A DNA stretch of 64,000 nt, taken from assembly GCA_021292165.1 (NCBI GenBank), contig CM037876.1, positions 107,160,324-107,224,323 of the forward strand, written 5' to 3'. The position numbers and the translations under genes were made by a program. The notes below the pieces were generated by a model. It ran no database searches. It was not told the origin of the DNA and saw only the letters and a list, made by a program, of their open reading frames with translations. This stretch comes from Shinisaurus crocodilurus (taxonomy: Eukaryota > Chordata > Lepidosauria > Squamata > Shinisauridae). Of the stretch, positions 11,201 to 21,265 are shown piece after piece (positions within the stretch are counted from its first letter, which is position 1; every line of letters starts with the position of its first letter).

Positions 11201-14200
11201 GACCCTTAGAGGACCAAGTGCCAGAGCAGAGAGGAAAACTTACTTGAAGTGATCCTGCAGGGCAACGTTGAAGTCAAAGGCATCCCCCCTGTCTCCAAAG
11301 CCAATGCCGATGAAGGCGCTTCGCCCTGACGAGAGTTGTAGAGCAACACGTCAGCAGCACAACCGATGGTGACAAAGCTCCCAGTAGTTTACCCCACCCC
11401 CGAATCCCCGACTTTTAGGGAATCGGCTCTAAGTGGCACAGCAGCACACTGACAGCACCTGAATCTATCCATGAAGCTACAGACATCCTTTCGCTAACAG
11501 GTATCCATTCAACAGCAGCTCTTTTATCTTGCCTTAATTTACAGGTTTTCATTCTCCTGTTATCTATTTAAGATTTGACTTCTTCTACAAGAGAGGAGTA
11601 CTAACCTCTACATCAGTGTTCTCCAACCTTGGGTCCCCAGATGTTTTTGGCCTACAACTCCCAGCATGCCCCAGCCAGCTTGAACGTATGGAGTGTGGCA
11701 GCTGCCCTACCTGAAGTAGTGGTATACAGACTCCAGTTAAAAAGGACCTTATTCTAAATTCAGGGGCAGCCAACTTGGTGTTACAGCTCCTATAGGCCCT
11801 TCCCACTGGTCATGCTGGCTGGGACTGATGGGAGCTTGTGGTCGAAAACATCTGGAGAACACCAGACTGCCTACCCCCAATTCTAGACCTTTTGGCTTCT
11901 CTTTTACACCCAATTCAGAAGCCACTAAGTCCTCTTTAGCAGTCATTGTTGATTCCTGGTGGGAGCAATCCTATGGCCCCTAGACATTGCCTGAGGGGTC
12001 ATAGGTTATATTGGATTCCAAGATTGGAGACAGCACTCTGACCTCAGAGCTGGGAATCAGAGCTCCGACCACTCCCTCGATCCCTCGCAGCTGGCATGGA
12101 AAGAACCGTGCTGACTGCTCTCCTGGTCTCCGTGCTCAGGAAAGCGACCTCGGAGAGGGGTAAAAGGGGGCATTTTGGAGGTGGGGAGGGGAGACTTGGG
12201 AGGCCAGGATACAAGGTATCCTGCAGCCATTCCAGACTCCTTCCCTCCCCCTCTGGAATGCACCAGCTAGACAGGCAAAAAAGCCTGTCTAGCAGAAAAT
12301 GTAGGGAGGGAGGGAGGACGGGGAGGCGAAGAATGCTTCTGCCGCTCCACCTGCTCTGCGTTGGATGAGTGTAAGCCTCCAAATTCGGGGACCTACGGGC
12401 ATCAGAATAGGACTGCCCCCTTAATTAATCTCTGCCTTTAGCCTAGGCACAAAAATAATTGAGTGACATTGAAGGAGGGCACTTAATTGCACACTTAATT
12501 GTCTCTTGGTGTGTCAAATGTGGAACGCTTGCACAAATCAGATGTAAAGCTTAGCTCTGGCTTAGTCCGCCATCTTCTATTTTCAAATTCCATTTCCTTC
12601 AATCTCTTACTTTCTTCATACAACGCTTGTACAACAGACTTACTATTTTAACGCCGTGTCTACTTTGTTTGACTACTGCTTGTTGTTGTTCAGAGCAGGC
12701 ATTGTGAAGCGAGTCCCCTGAGAGGCAGCTGAACAGGAGAGGGCCTCAGATAGTTACCGAGGTATGTGCCTATGTCAGCCTGGCCCTCCGCATGAGATAG
12801 ATGACCATCTTTTGCAGTCCCACTTCAAAAGACCTCCTCATCATTCAGCCACATCCCTCAGAAGGCGGCTGGATCAGAGCCCCCTTATGACCACTCCGTT
12901 CATCCCAATTCAGCTGAGGACCAATAAATCCTTCTCACCATTCCCATCCTGAATCCGGATGACAAAGTACCGGCTGGAATCAGTCACAGTCTCCACAGCA
13001 ATGCCAGGATATTGATCTATCGGTGCCTGGGCAAAAAGCTCGCCTAAGGATACACAAGAGCAGCACCACGGTCAAGACCAAAACCGATTTGTCCCTACAG
13101 GGATACTGGAAAGGGTATACTCTTGTGTTTATCAAATATAGGAACAACCAACTTATTCAGCGTCAAGGGCCATAAGCTGATTCACATGTAACAATCTGGA
13201 TCATTTAAAAACAAACAAACATGGAGTGGTAAATCTCAGTGAATTGTTGGCTTGTCTTCAGAAACTGGGCCAGTGACATCAATACAGCTGTTTTAGATAG
13301 GAATCATCAGCATCTAATCAACATCACAGTTACACCAGCTTTCATTGCTAACCCTTAACTCACAAGATTTGATACGGAAAAGAAATTTTAATTTCATCCA
13401 ATGTGTGTATTTCAGACTGTCCAAATACTAATAACCTTCCAGCAGCATAATTCACCATTTGTTCAGTTGATGTATTTTGATCCCAAATGCAGAGGACTAT
13501 AACTGTGGGTCACTATCATCATGTAACATAGCAAGGAGATCCATGCATAGATTGCATTGCCCGATATACCTTTTTTAAAAATCTGAAATCAGGCTTACCA
13601 TAAAACTCCAGCCACAAGTTTTTCCTTGCAGATTGGAGCTATAACACTATGTAGCAGCATCTCATTTTCCAGACGTCTGAACAGGTTACCATGAGCCAAG
13701 TAAAAGGTGGCTGAGATGTTATGTTAGCCAAGACCTGCATTCACCCAATATTTAATGATGGTGCTAATCCAAACCACCATCCAGTAAACTGATGTCCCCT
13801 AAAAAAAAAACATGTAGGGCAGCCTCACTCACACCACTGAAGGGAAGGAAAGATTACGGTACATTGAACTGACAGAAATAAAGCAAAGCAGTTACCACAG
13901 ATGTTACTGCAGCAGTTCAAAACTAAAGAGACGGTTATCTGGACAATAATGTCTTCAGGACTACATAATACGCACCCAGCAATTTCCTCACCTGAAACTT
14001 TGTCCTCTAGCTTTATATAAGCAATTTTGCCTTTAGAGGTAATGCGGAGGCGTCCTGTCCAGTCTGGCTGGTCCAGTTTCCAGTCAGAGGCCCTGTGGGG
14101 TAAACAAAGGGGGGGGGGATATTCACTGATAAGAAACCCCCTCTCAGCTTCTCCACACAGTGCTGTGTTGGGCCTTCCCTGCTGATTTCACCACAGTCCT

Positions 14201-17200
14201 GGATCACAGTAGATGTCTCTCACCTGCCTGAGGCAAAGGGAGCCAGGCACTCACCTTTAGCTTTAGGTGTTCCTAGATACCAGGACAGAATGCAGCTGCT
14301 GAGCATCTCAGCCTGTTCCTTCACTAATACCCCCAATCCACCTGCCTTCTCAGCCTGCCCTGGAGCAAAAATTCAGAACCAGCAGGAAAGGGACTTCTGG
14401 TTACTGGCCACTGTTTGCGGTTACCCTTACTTCAAAGTGAATGGCATCATCACTGTTAATGCAGTACTTATTATTTCTGTAGCACCTAAAAGCTGAGTGT
14501 GGCGCAAAAGTTAAAAAGATACCATTTCTGCCCAGTAACATGTTTTTTCCGGAAAATGTTTTGAATTGAAATCCAGAAAATTTTCCAGTGCAAATTAGGT
14601 TAACTTGCACAGGGTCATTTGCGTCAGAAAATTTCCAGACAATTGCATTGGACAATTTGCATAGGAAAAACATCAATTTACATTGGAAAAATGTTCAAAT
14701 GCCTTAGAGATACTTAATTTAGTAAGTTTATTTTACTTGCATTTAGAAAATAACAAAACTAAAAAAAAGTTTGTGATATTTTTTTTTCTCCCAATAACCA
14801 GAAGCATTTGACTTGGAATATTTGAGGGAAGAAAATTAAAGCACCCCTAATATGAAAATTAAAGCACCCTTAATATGATTTAAAAGTTATATTATGTAGA
14901 AATTTTTATTGGAAGACTTTAAAAATTTAAAGGCAATAACTCGGTTTGCATGATCACTGCTGCCCACTCTGGCATGTTTAAGCCATGGTCAGCTGTGGTG
15001 CGTGCCAGGCAGCTTTTGAATATTTGAGCAGCAACCGTGGCTTGTCATGGTGTCCAAACCCAGGTGGCGGGAGTTGTGCAAGGGTTAAACAATCCTCACA
15101 TAAACCTAGAACATGCTGGGCTGTTTAATCGTGTGAACCAGCCCAATAGCATGCACTTTCCTTACATTGTTCAAATTTAAGAAAAAAACAAAAGTACTGA
15201 AAACTCTTGACACACTTATTAATTTAAGCAACCCAAAGAACTGTGCATGATATGCCGACAACCACGCATCTACTTCAACAGAGTTCTTCAACCCTCTTCC
15301 ACTAAGTTTTCTGGAGCACCTTCAGCTTTGCTGTCACTACTTATCAGTTCCATTTCGCCCCATGTATTTCAATAACATGTGTGCAGTCGCTCACATACTA
15401 GCTAGGGATAATCTCCTGAAAAACATTAATTACCACCTCGAAACTGACAAGCTTGCCTAATATTGTATTTCCAACCGGCATACATTCATTTTTACTAAAA
15501 AAAAAAAAAAAATCCATAGGAAATGGCAACATTTCTGCCCCACATCGCTGATTCCGCCTGCACAGTCTCACAATGGAATGTAGACGAACAATTAAAAGCG
15601 GGCCAAACATAATAGGACGGGGAAAGGCAGGATGAAAAGAATAAACTTCCCATTAGAAAGTGGCTGGTTTGTCAGACTAGGACTGGGGAGAGCCAGGCCC
15701 AAGCCCCTACTCAGCTATGAAGTTCAGTGGTGACTTTGGACTAGTTGCCATCTCTCAGCCTAAACCACCTGGGTTCATGTAAGCCCCACACCTGCCAAGG
15801 CCATACCGCACAATCCATGTATACAGAAAGTGTGTTTGGTCGCTGCCCACAACAGGGCCTTCTCTGTGCTGACACCAAATGTTTAGAAATATGTAGCTTC
15901 CCCACTCCGTAGGCTGAGGCAACATTAGGGTGTTTTAATTTTAGAAGCTGCATTTTTGTTGCTGCTGCACTTGCCTGGAGTTTTCATTAGATAGAGTTGC
16001 AACTGTATTGTTTTTATTGGTAGGCCTTGATGCTTTATTGGTATTTGATTGTGAGCCACTTTAGTTGTTCAGAATGGTGGACTATAAGTTTTAATAGTAT
16101 ATTTTGTTTTGCACACAATGAGCTCCACATTCACCAGACATACTTTGCAGGGGATTCCAAAGTGTGGCACACTTCCTCCACAGGGATACAAGGATGGCCT
16201 TCCCGGATGGATTTCTGTGCATACACCCTTTCAAACCACTTCCAGAACGCTGTGGACCGGTATTATCTACAGAGGAGCTGGATACTTGGGCTTACCACAT
16301 GAATGCATGCAGACAGTCAATCTGCATCCACATTGAGAAAATGCTAAACTGCTGAGCTGGCCTTTGGTTGCCTAGAAGCAGTAAGCTTTTAAACCCAACA
16401 AAGGTTTTCTTTAGGAAAATATATTTTTTAACATGGCATGACTTCTTGCATGTCTAGGCAGAACTTATCATCTGGATCCTCTGGGGGATTGCCTAGGTAG
16501 GTTGTGAAATTTGTTCAGGGACAAATGACAGGCTTCAGGCTTCAACCCATTTAGAAGCAGTGGCGAAAAAGATTCAGTAATCTAGAGAGTCTAACTAACG
16601 GAGGTGTTTAACGATGTAAAACGTCCAGGTACTTCAAAGCCATGCTGCGGGGGGGGGGGGGGGATATTTGTCCTGTTTTTCTTCTTCTTCTATAAATAAG
16701 TGTAATTCTTACCTTCTTGTCAAACCTAAATTTACTTTACTAACCATGAAAATGTATCTAATATAAACTTAGCAATTAAAATTGTACGGTTTGGTATATT
16801 TATCAGATTGAAAAGTATCACCTTAGTAGCCTGTTAAGAAAACGGGGGGGGGGGGGGGGATGAAATTTAAAAATTGATCTCATCAACATTGTAGTAAACA
16901 AAGGGAGGTTTTTACTGTCTGAGCTTAGAAACAGAATGCAGGCTCTCCATCACACAGAAACAGGAGGAACTCTTATTTTTAAAGAAAGAGCTCAGAAAAT
17001 AAACATTTTTATAATAAGTTTATATTATATGGAGTGGCAATATGTTTAATTATTAGCATAACATCATCAAACGCAGAACATGGTTTGCAGTCCTGTTGGG
17101 ATGCGGTATTCAGATGAAACAGCCAGCTATGGATTCTGGAAATGTACAAACTGAAAATTCTAATCTCCAGTGGAGGATGGAGTACACATTCCCCAGTCTC

Positions 17201-20030
17201 ATGCCGGCTCACTCTCATGAGAAACTATGGTCTGGCATTGTGTCTAAAGAGACCCAGTAAGGCTGCAGTTTTAATCATTCTTAACTGTACAGAAATAAAA
17301 TAAGGATCATAGGATAGGATATCATAGGCTCATAGAGTTGGAAGGGGCCTACAAGGCCATCGAGTCCAACCCCCTGCTTAATGCAGGAAACTGGAGGTGG
17401 GGTCTCCCACCCAAGTAATAACCAGGCCTGACCCTGTTTAGCTTTCCACGCTCAGACAAGCTGAGCCAGCGTAAGCCACAGGCCCATATGAATAAATAAC
17501 TGGGAGTGGGCCATATTAAATACAGTTGGACTGGCTCCTGAAAAAATATGCGTAAGAGCAGGGCTTGAAACAGTAAAGAATATGGGCTATCTTGGACCTA
17601 CATTTATATCCTGATCCATCTCAGTAAATAATATATTCTTCAAAATAATAGCATAGCTCACTTTATTTTTTCTAATCAGTCTCTGAAGGATCCCAAACTT
17701 CTGATTTTTAACTTTTACTTTGAGCTTCATATATTTCACTAAATGGAAGATGTGCATGAACTCAAAGAAGCTTCCCAGTTCTTTAATATTTGAGTATGTG
17801 TATATTTTCAACCATTCATCCATTTACTTAAGTTGATGCAGAAGATGGAGAAATCTGAGTCAACCATGTAGCAAGAGGAGTCAGAGGCTGTGTTGTAGAG
17901 GCCTGGCCACCATATTGCAAAAGCAATATGCTTGACAGACTCCTATTTAGGCCAAATACCACAATATAATCTGTATTCCTCCATTTTTGAAAGCACTTCT
18001 CTAACATTACCTTAAGTGTGTTGCTTGTTTATTATTTTAAAACCCACCTTTAAAAGTATCTCACAGAACTTCAAAAGAGAAAATACTGTAATGTATAAGG
18101 TGCGTTCTTTTCCAGGTTTCCCTCCATCTTTCATGTTTTACAGTGGAAAAGTTGCGGGGGGGGGGCTCTCCAAATTTCCCCAGGCCTTCATATCTCCAGC
18201 AGTGTTAAAGTTAAAGGCAATAACAGCCTTTAACTGAGAAAAGGGGGTGTCAGAGGCATTTCAGCCTTGGACTCAGGAAGATGCAGAGCCTAATGGAAAG
18301 CATGCTAGAAGAAATCAATGCGATTGCTCAGCTCCTTGAACAAGCAAAGGAGCTCAAGTCAAAACCATGTCAGACCAACAGACTGCATATGCAGGAGCGG
18401 GCAGCAGAAAAACAAGCATTATTACTTTGGAGTATCTACTTTCTAGTCCTCTCTGCTTATCAAACCAGGAGAGTCAGTGCAGATGTACACACTGGAAGAT
18501 AATGCAGCTCCCCCGTCGTGACTGTTAGCAACAAGATAAAAGGCAGAAGAGTGGATTTGTCACAAATGAAAACTGCAATAGGATGACTCAGAGCATGTGT
18601 GCACGCACACACACAGCGAGGGAACAGAGATACTGGTGGGGTGGGGGTGTGTGAAGTGGTTTATAAAACAAAAGGGTGTTTTATTTCTTTCCCTCCTGCT
18701 CAAGAAGCCAACATCAGCAGAAGGAAGTGCATCCACCTGTGCAGCTACCCTGAACAAAGGAAGAGAGGAGCTATCAACAAGGGCAGCAAGAGTTTGATTC
18801 GTGATATTCTCCATTTTTAATATCCTTCGTCCTCTCAAGCCACTTGCTTTTGCTCTCCTCAAATAATACATTGAGAGTAGGATATCTGGTGGGTCAAAGG
18901 CTGGCGACAAGAGGTTCTGTTCCACGTTGATGTCAAAACATGGGGAGCTGCGGGCCCTAAGAGTTTCTCATTAACGAGAAAGATAGCACTGACTCATCGC
19001 ATTGCAAAACTGCTGGGTTAGGACCAGAAAGAGCGCGGAGGGGGGGGGGGGATCTCCAGCTTAGTCCACAAAGGTCTCTGGTCTGGCAGGCTTTGAGCAA
19101 ATCACTATATCTCAGCCTAAGGACCTCATAAGACTGTTGTGCGGTGATGGTAAGATAAGCCCCCCACGTAGGCTATCCCCTGAGCTCCATAAAGAGTGTG
19201 GGGCAGGGGATGAAGCAGGATGTGCAACCTGCATAATTTGACTAGAAGGGGGGAACATCTGCAAGGCAGGACTAGTTATGGATAGCCCCCTTCTTACCCA
19301 TAGGGAGGGGACCTGGTGCCCTCAGGCAGCACAATCCTCATTCCCTCCATGCAGATGTAGAATACTGCATGAAGGGGAAGATCCTTCAAGTACAACAAGA
19401 AGATCCAGTAGTAGATTTCAAAAACTTTAGAAATAAGAAGCAGCAAATCATTTGCATGTTTTCTGAATGTTTGAAGTGCTTCAATGGATTTGGTCACATT
19501 CAATCCATACTAGTATATGAAAGCCAGGGTGGACTTTCACATCTCTAATTCCTTGCTACGTTTGTCTTGTGTCCTCCTTCTCTTTGTGATCTTCCCCACT
19601 ATCAGAATAGGGATTATAAACCCCTGGGGTACGGGCGTGTCTTTTTTCCCTTATGAACTCTGTAAAACACTACGTACATTGTTCACACTATACTATTAAC
19701 AACATTATTATATAATAGTAAAGATTACCGAATACATATAACCAAGTCATTCTTACAACAGCCCTGTAAGGTAGGCCTCTATCTCATCTGCGCCGTATTA
19801 TTTCCACAAGATGCGAGAAGAATGACCGTAATGCGTGTAAGAGAGAGGCAAAATTCATTCTTAAACCGCGGGGCGCGCAGTCACCAAGCAACAGTTCCCC
19901 CTCCCGCATATGCCCGCATCTTCTACCTGTATCCTCGATTCGAGGCCCTCGGCGGAATCCGGAAGACACTAATATCGGGTTTCACACACAGCACTGACTC
20001 GTATTCCACCTCAGCGACCGCCGTCGCCAT
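2722..20030 (-). CDS. NECAP1: NECAP1, adaptin ear-binding coat-associated protein 1 (eight coding exons, whole gene)
   Basis: Spliced coding sequence read on the minus strand: exons 19927-20030, 13992-14092, 12939-13043, 11244-11325, 7027-7135, 6730-6916, 3440-3545 and 2722-2770. They total 843 nt, about 280 residues (human is 275), with GT-AG junctions and matching phases throughout. The N-terminal PH-like (PHear) domain spans roughly residues 5-135 and includes [21 protein letters not shown] and [17 protein letters not shown] proline-rich middle carries [11 protein letters not shown] and ISNHVTPPP. The C-terminus carries a DLWGDF motif and ends in WVQF. In the family, WVQF binds the AP-2 alpha-ear and the PHear domain binds other coat partners, so the protein acts in clathrin-mediated endocytosis at the plasma membrane. 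The start is a doublet ATGATG at 20033-20028; the second ATG has G at +4 and gives [12 protein letters not shown], resembling human MATELEYES. The frame is intact. NECAP2 is a paralogue, but the neighbours C3AR1 and FOXJ2 favour NECAP1. Confidence 0.96.
3268..3397. mobile_element. Palindromic hAT-type MITE, copy 1 (NECAP1 intron 7)
   Basis: 130-bp inverted repeat starting CAGTGTTTCTCAACCTTGGG and ending in its complement. Identical 8-bp target duplication TCCTAGGC on both sides (3260-3267 and 3398-3405), diagnostic of hAT elements. Lies 34 bp inside the intron from the exon 7 donor. Confidence 0.93.
3440..3545 (-). CDS. NECAP1: NECAP1 coding exon 7
   Basis: Encodes [20 protein letters not shown] and [15 protein letters not shown], then two bases of Ser or Arg. 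It carries the WGDF motif, a second WxxF-type AP-2-binding site in the family. Acceptor CCATCAG, donor GTAAGT. A 130-bp palindromic MITE lies 34 bp into the following intron. Confidence 0.95.
4562..4895 (+). mobile_element. tRNA-Ala-like SINE, interrupted by a MITE (NECAP1 intron 6)
   Basis: Head GGGAGCCATAGTTCAGTGAC with AGTTTTGCATGGGAAAGGTC and B box GGTTCACACCCC resembles tRNA-Ala(TGC). The body AAAGACTCCTGCCTGAAACT is followed by the MITE 4713-4848, then resumes CTAGATGGACCAGTGGTCTG ACTCAGTATAAGG. Dispersed fragments elsewhere show that this is a family. Confidence 0.82.
4713..4848. mobile_element. Palindromic hAT-type MITE nested in a tRNA SINE (NECAP1 intron 6)
   Basis: Starts CAGGGCTCTCCAACCTTGGG and ends in the complement GAGAGCCCTG. 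It splits the SINE at GGGCTAG/ATGGACC; flanks GGCTAGTT and TGCTAGAT are the diverged target duplication. Confidence 0.88.
5707..5889 (-). mobile_element. 5S rRNA-derived SINE with CR1-like tail, copy 2 (NECAP1 intron 6)
   Basis: Minus-strand copy and one of the longest. It begins near GCCTGTGGCTCACGCTGGC (compare 5S GCCTACGGCC), passes through AGCTAAGCAGGGTCAGGCC and TTGGATGGGAGACC, and ends in the CR1-like TTGGACTCGATGGCC and CTATGATCTATGAAT. A short internal duplication (GGCCTGGTAGGCCTTGTAGG) is present in the tail. Confidence 0.87.
6462..6645 (+). mobile_element. Probable MIR SINE
   Basis: TATTACAGAGGGGAGCCAAG, GACTTGCCTACGGCTACCTA GTAAG and TTCAAACCGGGGCATTTCTG follow the core and 3' part of the amniote MIR consensus (ATTTTACAG, GACTTGCCCAAGG, TTCGAACCC). 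Confidence 0.65.
6730..6916 (-). CDS. NECAP1: NECAP1 coding exon 6 (proline-rich linker)
   Basis: Encodes [45 protein letters not shown] and SSNVGNA, then one base of Asp. Acceptor CTTTTCAG, donor GTAACT. The linker is more diverged from human than the PHear domain and two or three residues longer around [10 protein letters not shown]. Confidence 0.95.
7027..7135 (-). CDS. NECAP1: NECAP1 coding exon 5
   Basis: Encodes (K)[19 protein letters not shown] and [17 protein letters not shown], ending on a complete codon. Acceptor ATATAG, donor GTGAGA. This closes the PHear domain and starts the linker. Confidence 0.96.
7323..7577 (-). mobile_element. Sauria SINE, full length (NECAP1 intron 4)
   Basis: On the minus strand: tRNA-like head GAGAGCCAATGTGGCGTAGT with B box GGGTTCTAGTCCC, body GTGACTTTGGGCCAGTCACT and CTCACAGGGTTGTTGTGAGG, and tail GGCGGGGTATAAATATAATA. 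It has an expanded (GGA)n segment. The SINE and its tail type are characteristic of squamates. Confidence 0.9.
7628..7755 (-). mobile_element. Old partial Sauria-type SINE
   Basis: Diverged complement of the SINE body (CCTGTGAGGTGGGTGAAGCT, CCAGTGAGCTTC, CTGGTCCAAGTCCAGCAC on plus). Adjoins the full-length copy at 7323-7577. Confidence 0.65.
7753..7865. mobile_element. Diverged hAT-type MITE (NECAP1 intron 4)
   Basis: Contains CCAGCTGTTTTGGACCTGAA and the complementary TAGTCCAAAACACCTGG around CCAACCAGCATGGC. Old copy adjoining SINE remnants. Confidence 0.65.
8235..8273. repeat. (GT)n microsatellite
   Basis: About 19 perfect GT units in NECAP1 intron 4. Confidence 0.97.
8933..9352 (+). mobile_element. 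Interspersed repeat, LINE-like (NECAP1 intron 4)
   Basis: Contains GGGTGTTCCATAATTGGGTT GCCAGAAGG, CCTTGAATTGGGCCCAGAAG and CATTACAGAAGTAACCAGAA. I recognise this arrangement as a common reptile interspersed repeat. Its end resembles 47390-47440. Class uncertain. Confidence 0.5.
9430..9545 (-). mobile_element. tRNA-Ala-like SINE fragment
   Basis: The minus strand reads CTTGCATGCAGAAAGTCCCA GGTTC, the anticodon and B-box region of the same head as 4562-4895. The remainder is diverged. Confidence 0.6.
9632..9883 (-). mobile_element. Sauria SINE, full length (NECAP1 intron 4)
   Basis: Same structure as 7323-7577; head GAGCCAGTGTGGCGTAGTGG, tail ending in (TAAA)n. Lies directly beside the L1 remnant at 9950-10890. 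Confidence 0.9.
9950..10890 (-). mobile_element. L1 LINE remnant, ORF2 C-terminus
   Basis: The minus strand encodes the C-terminal cysteine motif [18 protein letters not shown] followed by KNVLEFW and an in-frame TGA. It then continues [18 protein letters not shown] and [21 protein letters not shown], the order typical of L1 ORF2 (CWRC, GTxxHxWWxC, then the Ile/Leu-rich segment). It is 5' truncated and carries stops. The A-rich 3' end lies near 9955-10030. Non-functional. Confidence 0.85.
11153..11182 (+). mobile_element. tRNA-Ala-like SINE tail fragment
   Basis: GGTAGATGGACCAATGTTCT GACTCAT matches the SINE tail (CTAGATGGACCAGTGGTCTG ACTCAGT). Confidence 0.5.
11244..11325 (-). CDS. NECAP1: NECAP1 coding exon 4
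   Basis: Encodes [20 protein letters not shown] and VALQDHF, then two bases of Lys. Acceptor CGTCAG, donor GTAAGT. Human has T where this has G in the GFxDRGDAF segment. Confidence 0.96.
11614..11680. mobile_element. Half copy of palindromic hAT-type MITE (NECAP1 intron 3)
   Basis: Left arm only, from CAGTGTTCTCCAACCTTGGG to CATGCCCCAGCCAGC; the right arm is missing. A diverged relative of the same palindrome follows at about 11785-11865. Confidence 0.8.
12040..12300 (-). repeat. GC-rich dispersed repeat, copy A (NECAP1 intron 3)
   Basis: Shares CCTCGCAGCTGGCATGGAAA GAACCGTGC with the complement of 28570-28830, plus matching GACCTCGGAG/AGCTCTGAGGTC phrases. It ends in a small hairpin GCTAGACAGGC...GCCTGTCTAGC (12267-12291). 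Confidence 0.65.
12939..13043 (-). CDS. NECAP1: NECAP1 coding exon 3
   Basis: Encodes [35 protein letters not shown] and the first base of a Gly codon. Acceptor is TCCTTAG, donor GTGAGA. This is the middle of the PHear domain. Confidence 0.96.
13992..14092 (-). CDS. NECAP1: NECAP1 coding exon 2
   Basis: Acceptor CCCCACAG precedes it. The exon completes the Arg codon and encodes [20 protein letters not shown] and on to KLEDKVS, then leaves one base for the next Gly. Donor is GTGAGG. The sequence is nearly identical to the mammalian protein as recalled. Confidence 0.96.
17306..17485 (-). mobile_element. 5S rRNA-derived SINE with CR1-like tail, copy 3 (NECAP1 intron 1)
   Basis: Minus-strand copy with the same 5S head (AGCTAAACAGGGTCAGGCC, GGGTGGGAGACC) and tail (TTGGACTCGATGGCCTTG). 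It ends in short repeats of the CCTATGAT type, as CR1 3' ends do. Confidence 0.86.
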
Positions 20031-20300
20031 CATCTCGAGTCTCAGGTTGGCGGATCGGCGAGATGGAAGAAAAGGAGAGACGGGAAGGGAGGTTAATAAC
20101 CGGGCGCGCTTCCGACCGCCACCTTTGTTCGGGGCAATAAAGCAGACAAGGAAGCGATATCGGTCACGTCTATTGAAGCACTGACAACCGCCATCTTGGA
20201 TACTGGCATGCTCTTACGCAACGCGACCAGCCATATTGCCCAGTCACGTCCCGCGTCGGACTCCATCTTGGAATTTTGGACGTTGGTTTGTCCGCCTCTC
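19850..20300 (-). promoter_or_regulatory. NECAP1: NECAP1 CpG-rich promoter with YY1-type sites
   Basis: This is the only extended stretch in the window with frequent CpG, in otherwise CpG-poor DNA, and it surrounds coding exon 1. Upstream of the ATG are three CCATNTTG motifs, at about 20191-20198, 20231-20238 and 20263-20270. The first lies in CCGCCATCTTGG, the reverse complement of the YY1 core AAGATGGCGG. Two GTCACGTC motifs lie at about 20163-20170 and 20243-20250 (USF/CREB-like). YY1 sites close to the start are typical of housekeeping promoters. The transcription start is not visible and is placed only roughly at 20.05-20.2 kb. Confidence 0.75.
19927..20030 (-). CDS. NECAP1: NECAP1 coding exon 1
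   Basis: Encodes [19 protein letters not shown] through [11 protein letters not shown] plus two bases of Arg; donor GTAGAA follows immediately below 19927. An in-frame ATG directly upstream (20031-20033) could extend the protein by one Met. It sits inside the CpG-rich promoter region. Confidence 0.93.
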
Positions 20301-20684
20301 CACACAGAATTATTAACTAGATGGACAACGGTTGCCAACTTCTGGGTTCTTTATATACTTTTTTCCCCCTCCCCTCTGGCGTCAGGGAGAGCTGCCAATT
20401 AGAAAATATGTGATTGGGCGGCAGCGAGCCCACCCAGAAACTTAAGGTAGCAAAACGGGAGTACTTTTTTCTAACTCAGGACTTGTTTTGTATAAAAATG
20501 TGTTGTGTTCAGCTTTTAAAAAACATTTAAGGGTAACGTGGCTGTATAGAGTCAACGGAGGACTAGATTTTTGCATACTACAGGGCGCTGGATGGGGTGG
20601 GTGGGTGGGTTTGTGCTGTGTTGTACGGGTTTTTTTGGCTAGAAATCCAAACCAGCTTGAGGGCTCTCTTCTACGTTAAGAACC

Positions 20685-20765
20685 TAAGAAGAGCCCTGCA
20701 GTGCTGGATCAAACCAAGGGTCCGTCTAGTCCAGCATTCTGTTCACACAGTGGCCAAGTTGCATT
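20685..20765 (+). mobile_element. Interspersed repeat fragment
   Basis: GAGCCCTGCAGTGCTGGATC, GTCTAGTCCAGCATTCTGTT and CACACAGTGGCC form a phrase common in reptile intergenic DNA. A complementary-type relative at 37420-37562 contains GACGCTGGATTAGATGAAAT and GATCTAGCAGGGCTCC. Confidence 0.55.
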
Positions 20766-21141
20766 CATGTGATAATATTCATGTGATAATATTAATTTAT
20801 TTATTTATATTCATGTGATAATATTTATTTATTATAATAAACTGTATTGGGACTGGCTCTTGCAGGACAATTTTTTGAAATATTTAACAACCTTTTCACA
20901 CACACACTTTCGCAAAAATAAGACCGGAATTAGAAGACCTGAACTCCTTTTGCTCCTGCCTTTTATTTTTGGGAGGGCACGCTGCCGTCCACTTACTGCT
21001 GCCCAATGCTACAATCCTAGATTTCTCCATTGTTTTCTATGGGTAACTCATAGTGCCTCCCAAAGGGAAAGGGGGGAAGACTCTTAAGGACATAATCCTT
21101 AAACTACGGCTATTGGGCGGTATAGAAATCATCATCATCAT

Positions 21142-21265
21142 CATCCTATGCATGTTTAGATTGGGAAAAAGTCTTATAACTCTCAGAATTCCCCAGCCAG
21201 CAATGGCTGGCTCGGGAATACTGGGGGTTGTAGGACTTTTTCTTGTCTAAACACGCATAGGATTG
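21142..21265. mobile_element. Palindromic MITE, CCTATGCATGTTTA family, copy 1
   Basis: Ends CCTATGCATGTTTAGA and TCTAAACACGCATAGG are complementary. The arms continue AAAAAGTC...CCCAGCCAGC and reverse. Distinct from the hAT palindromes. Confidence 0.75.
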
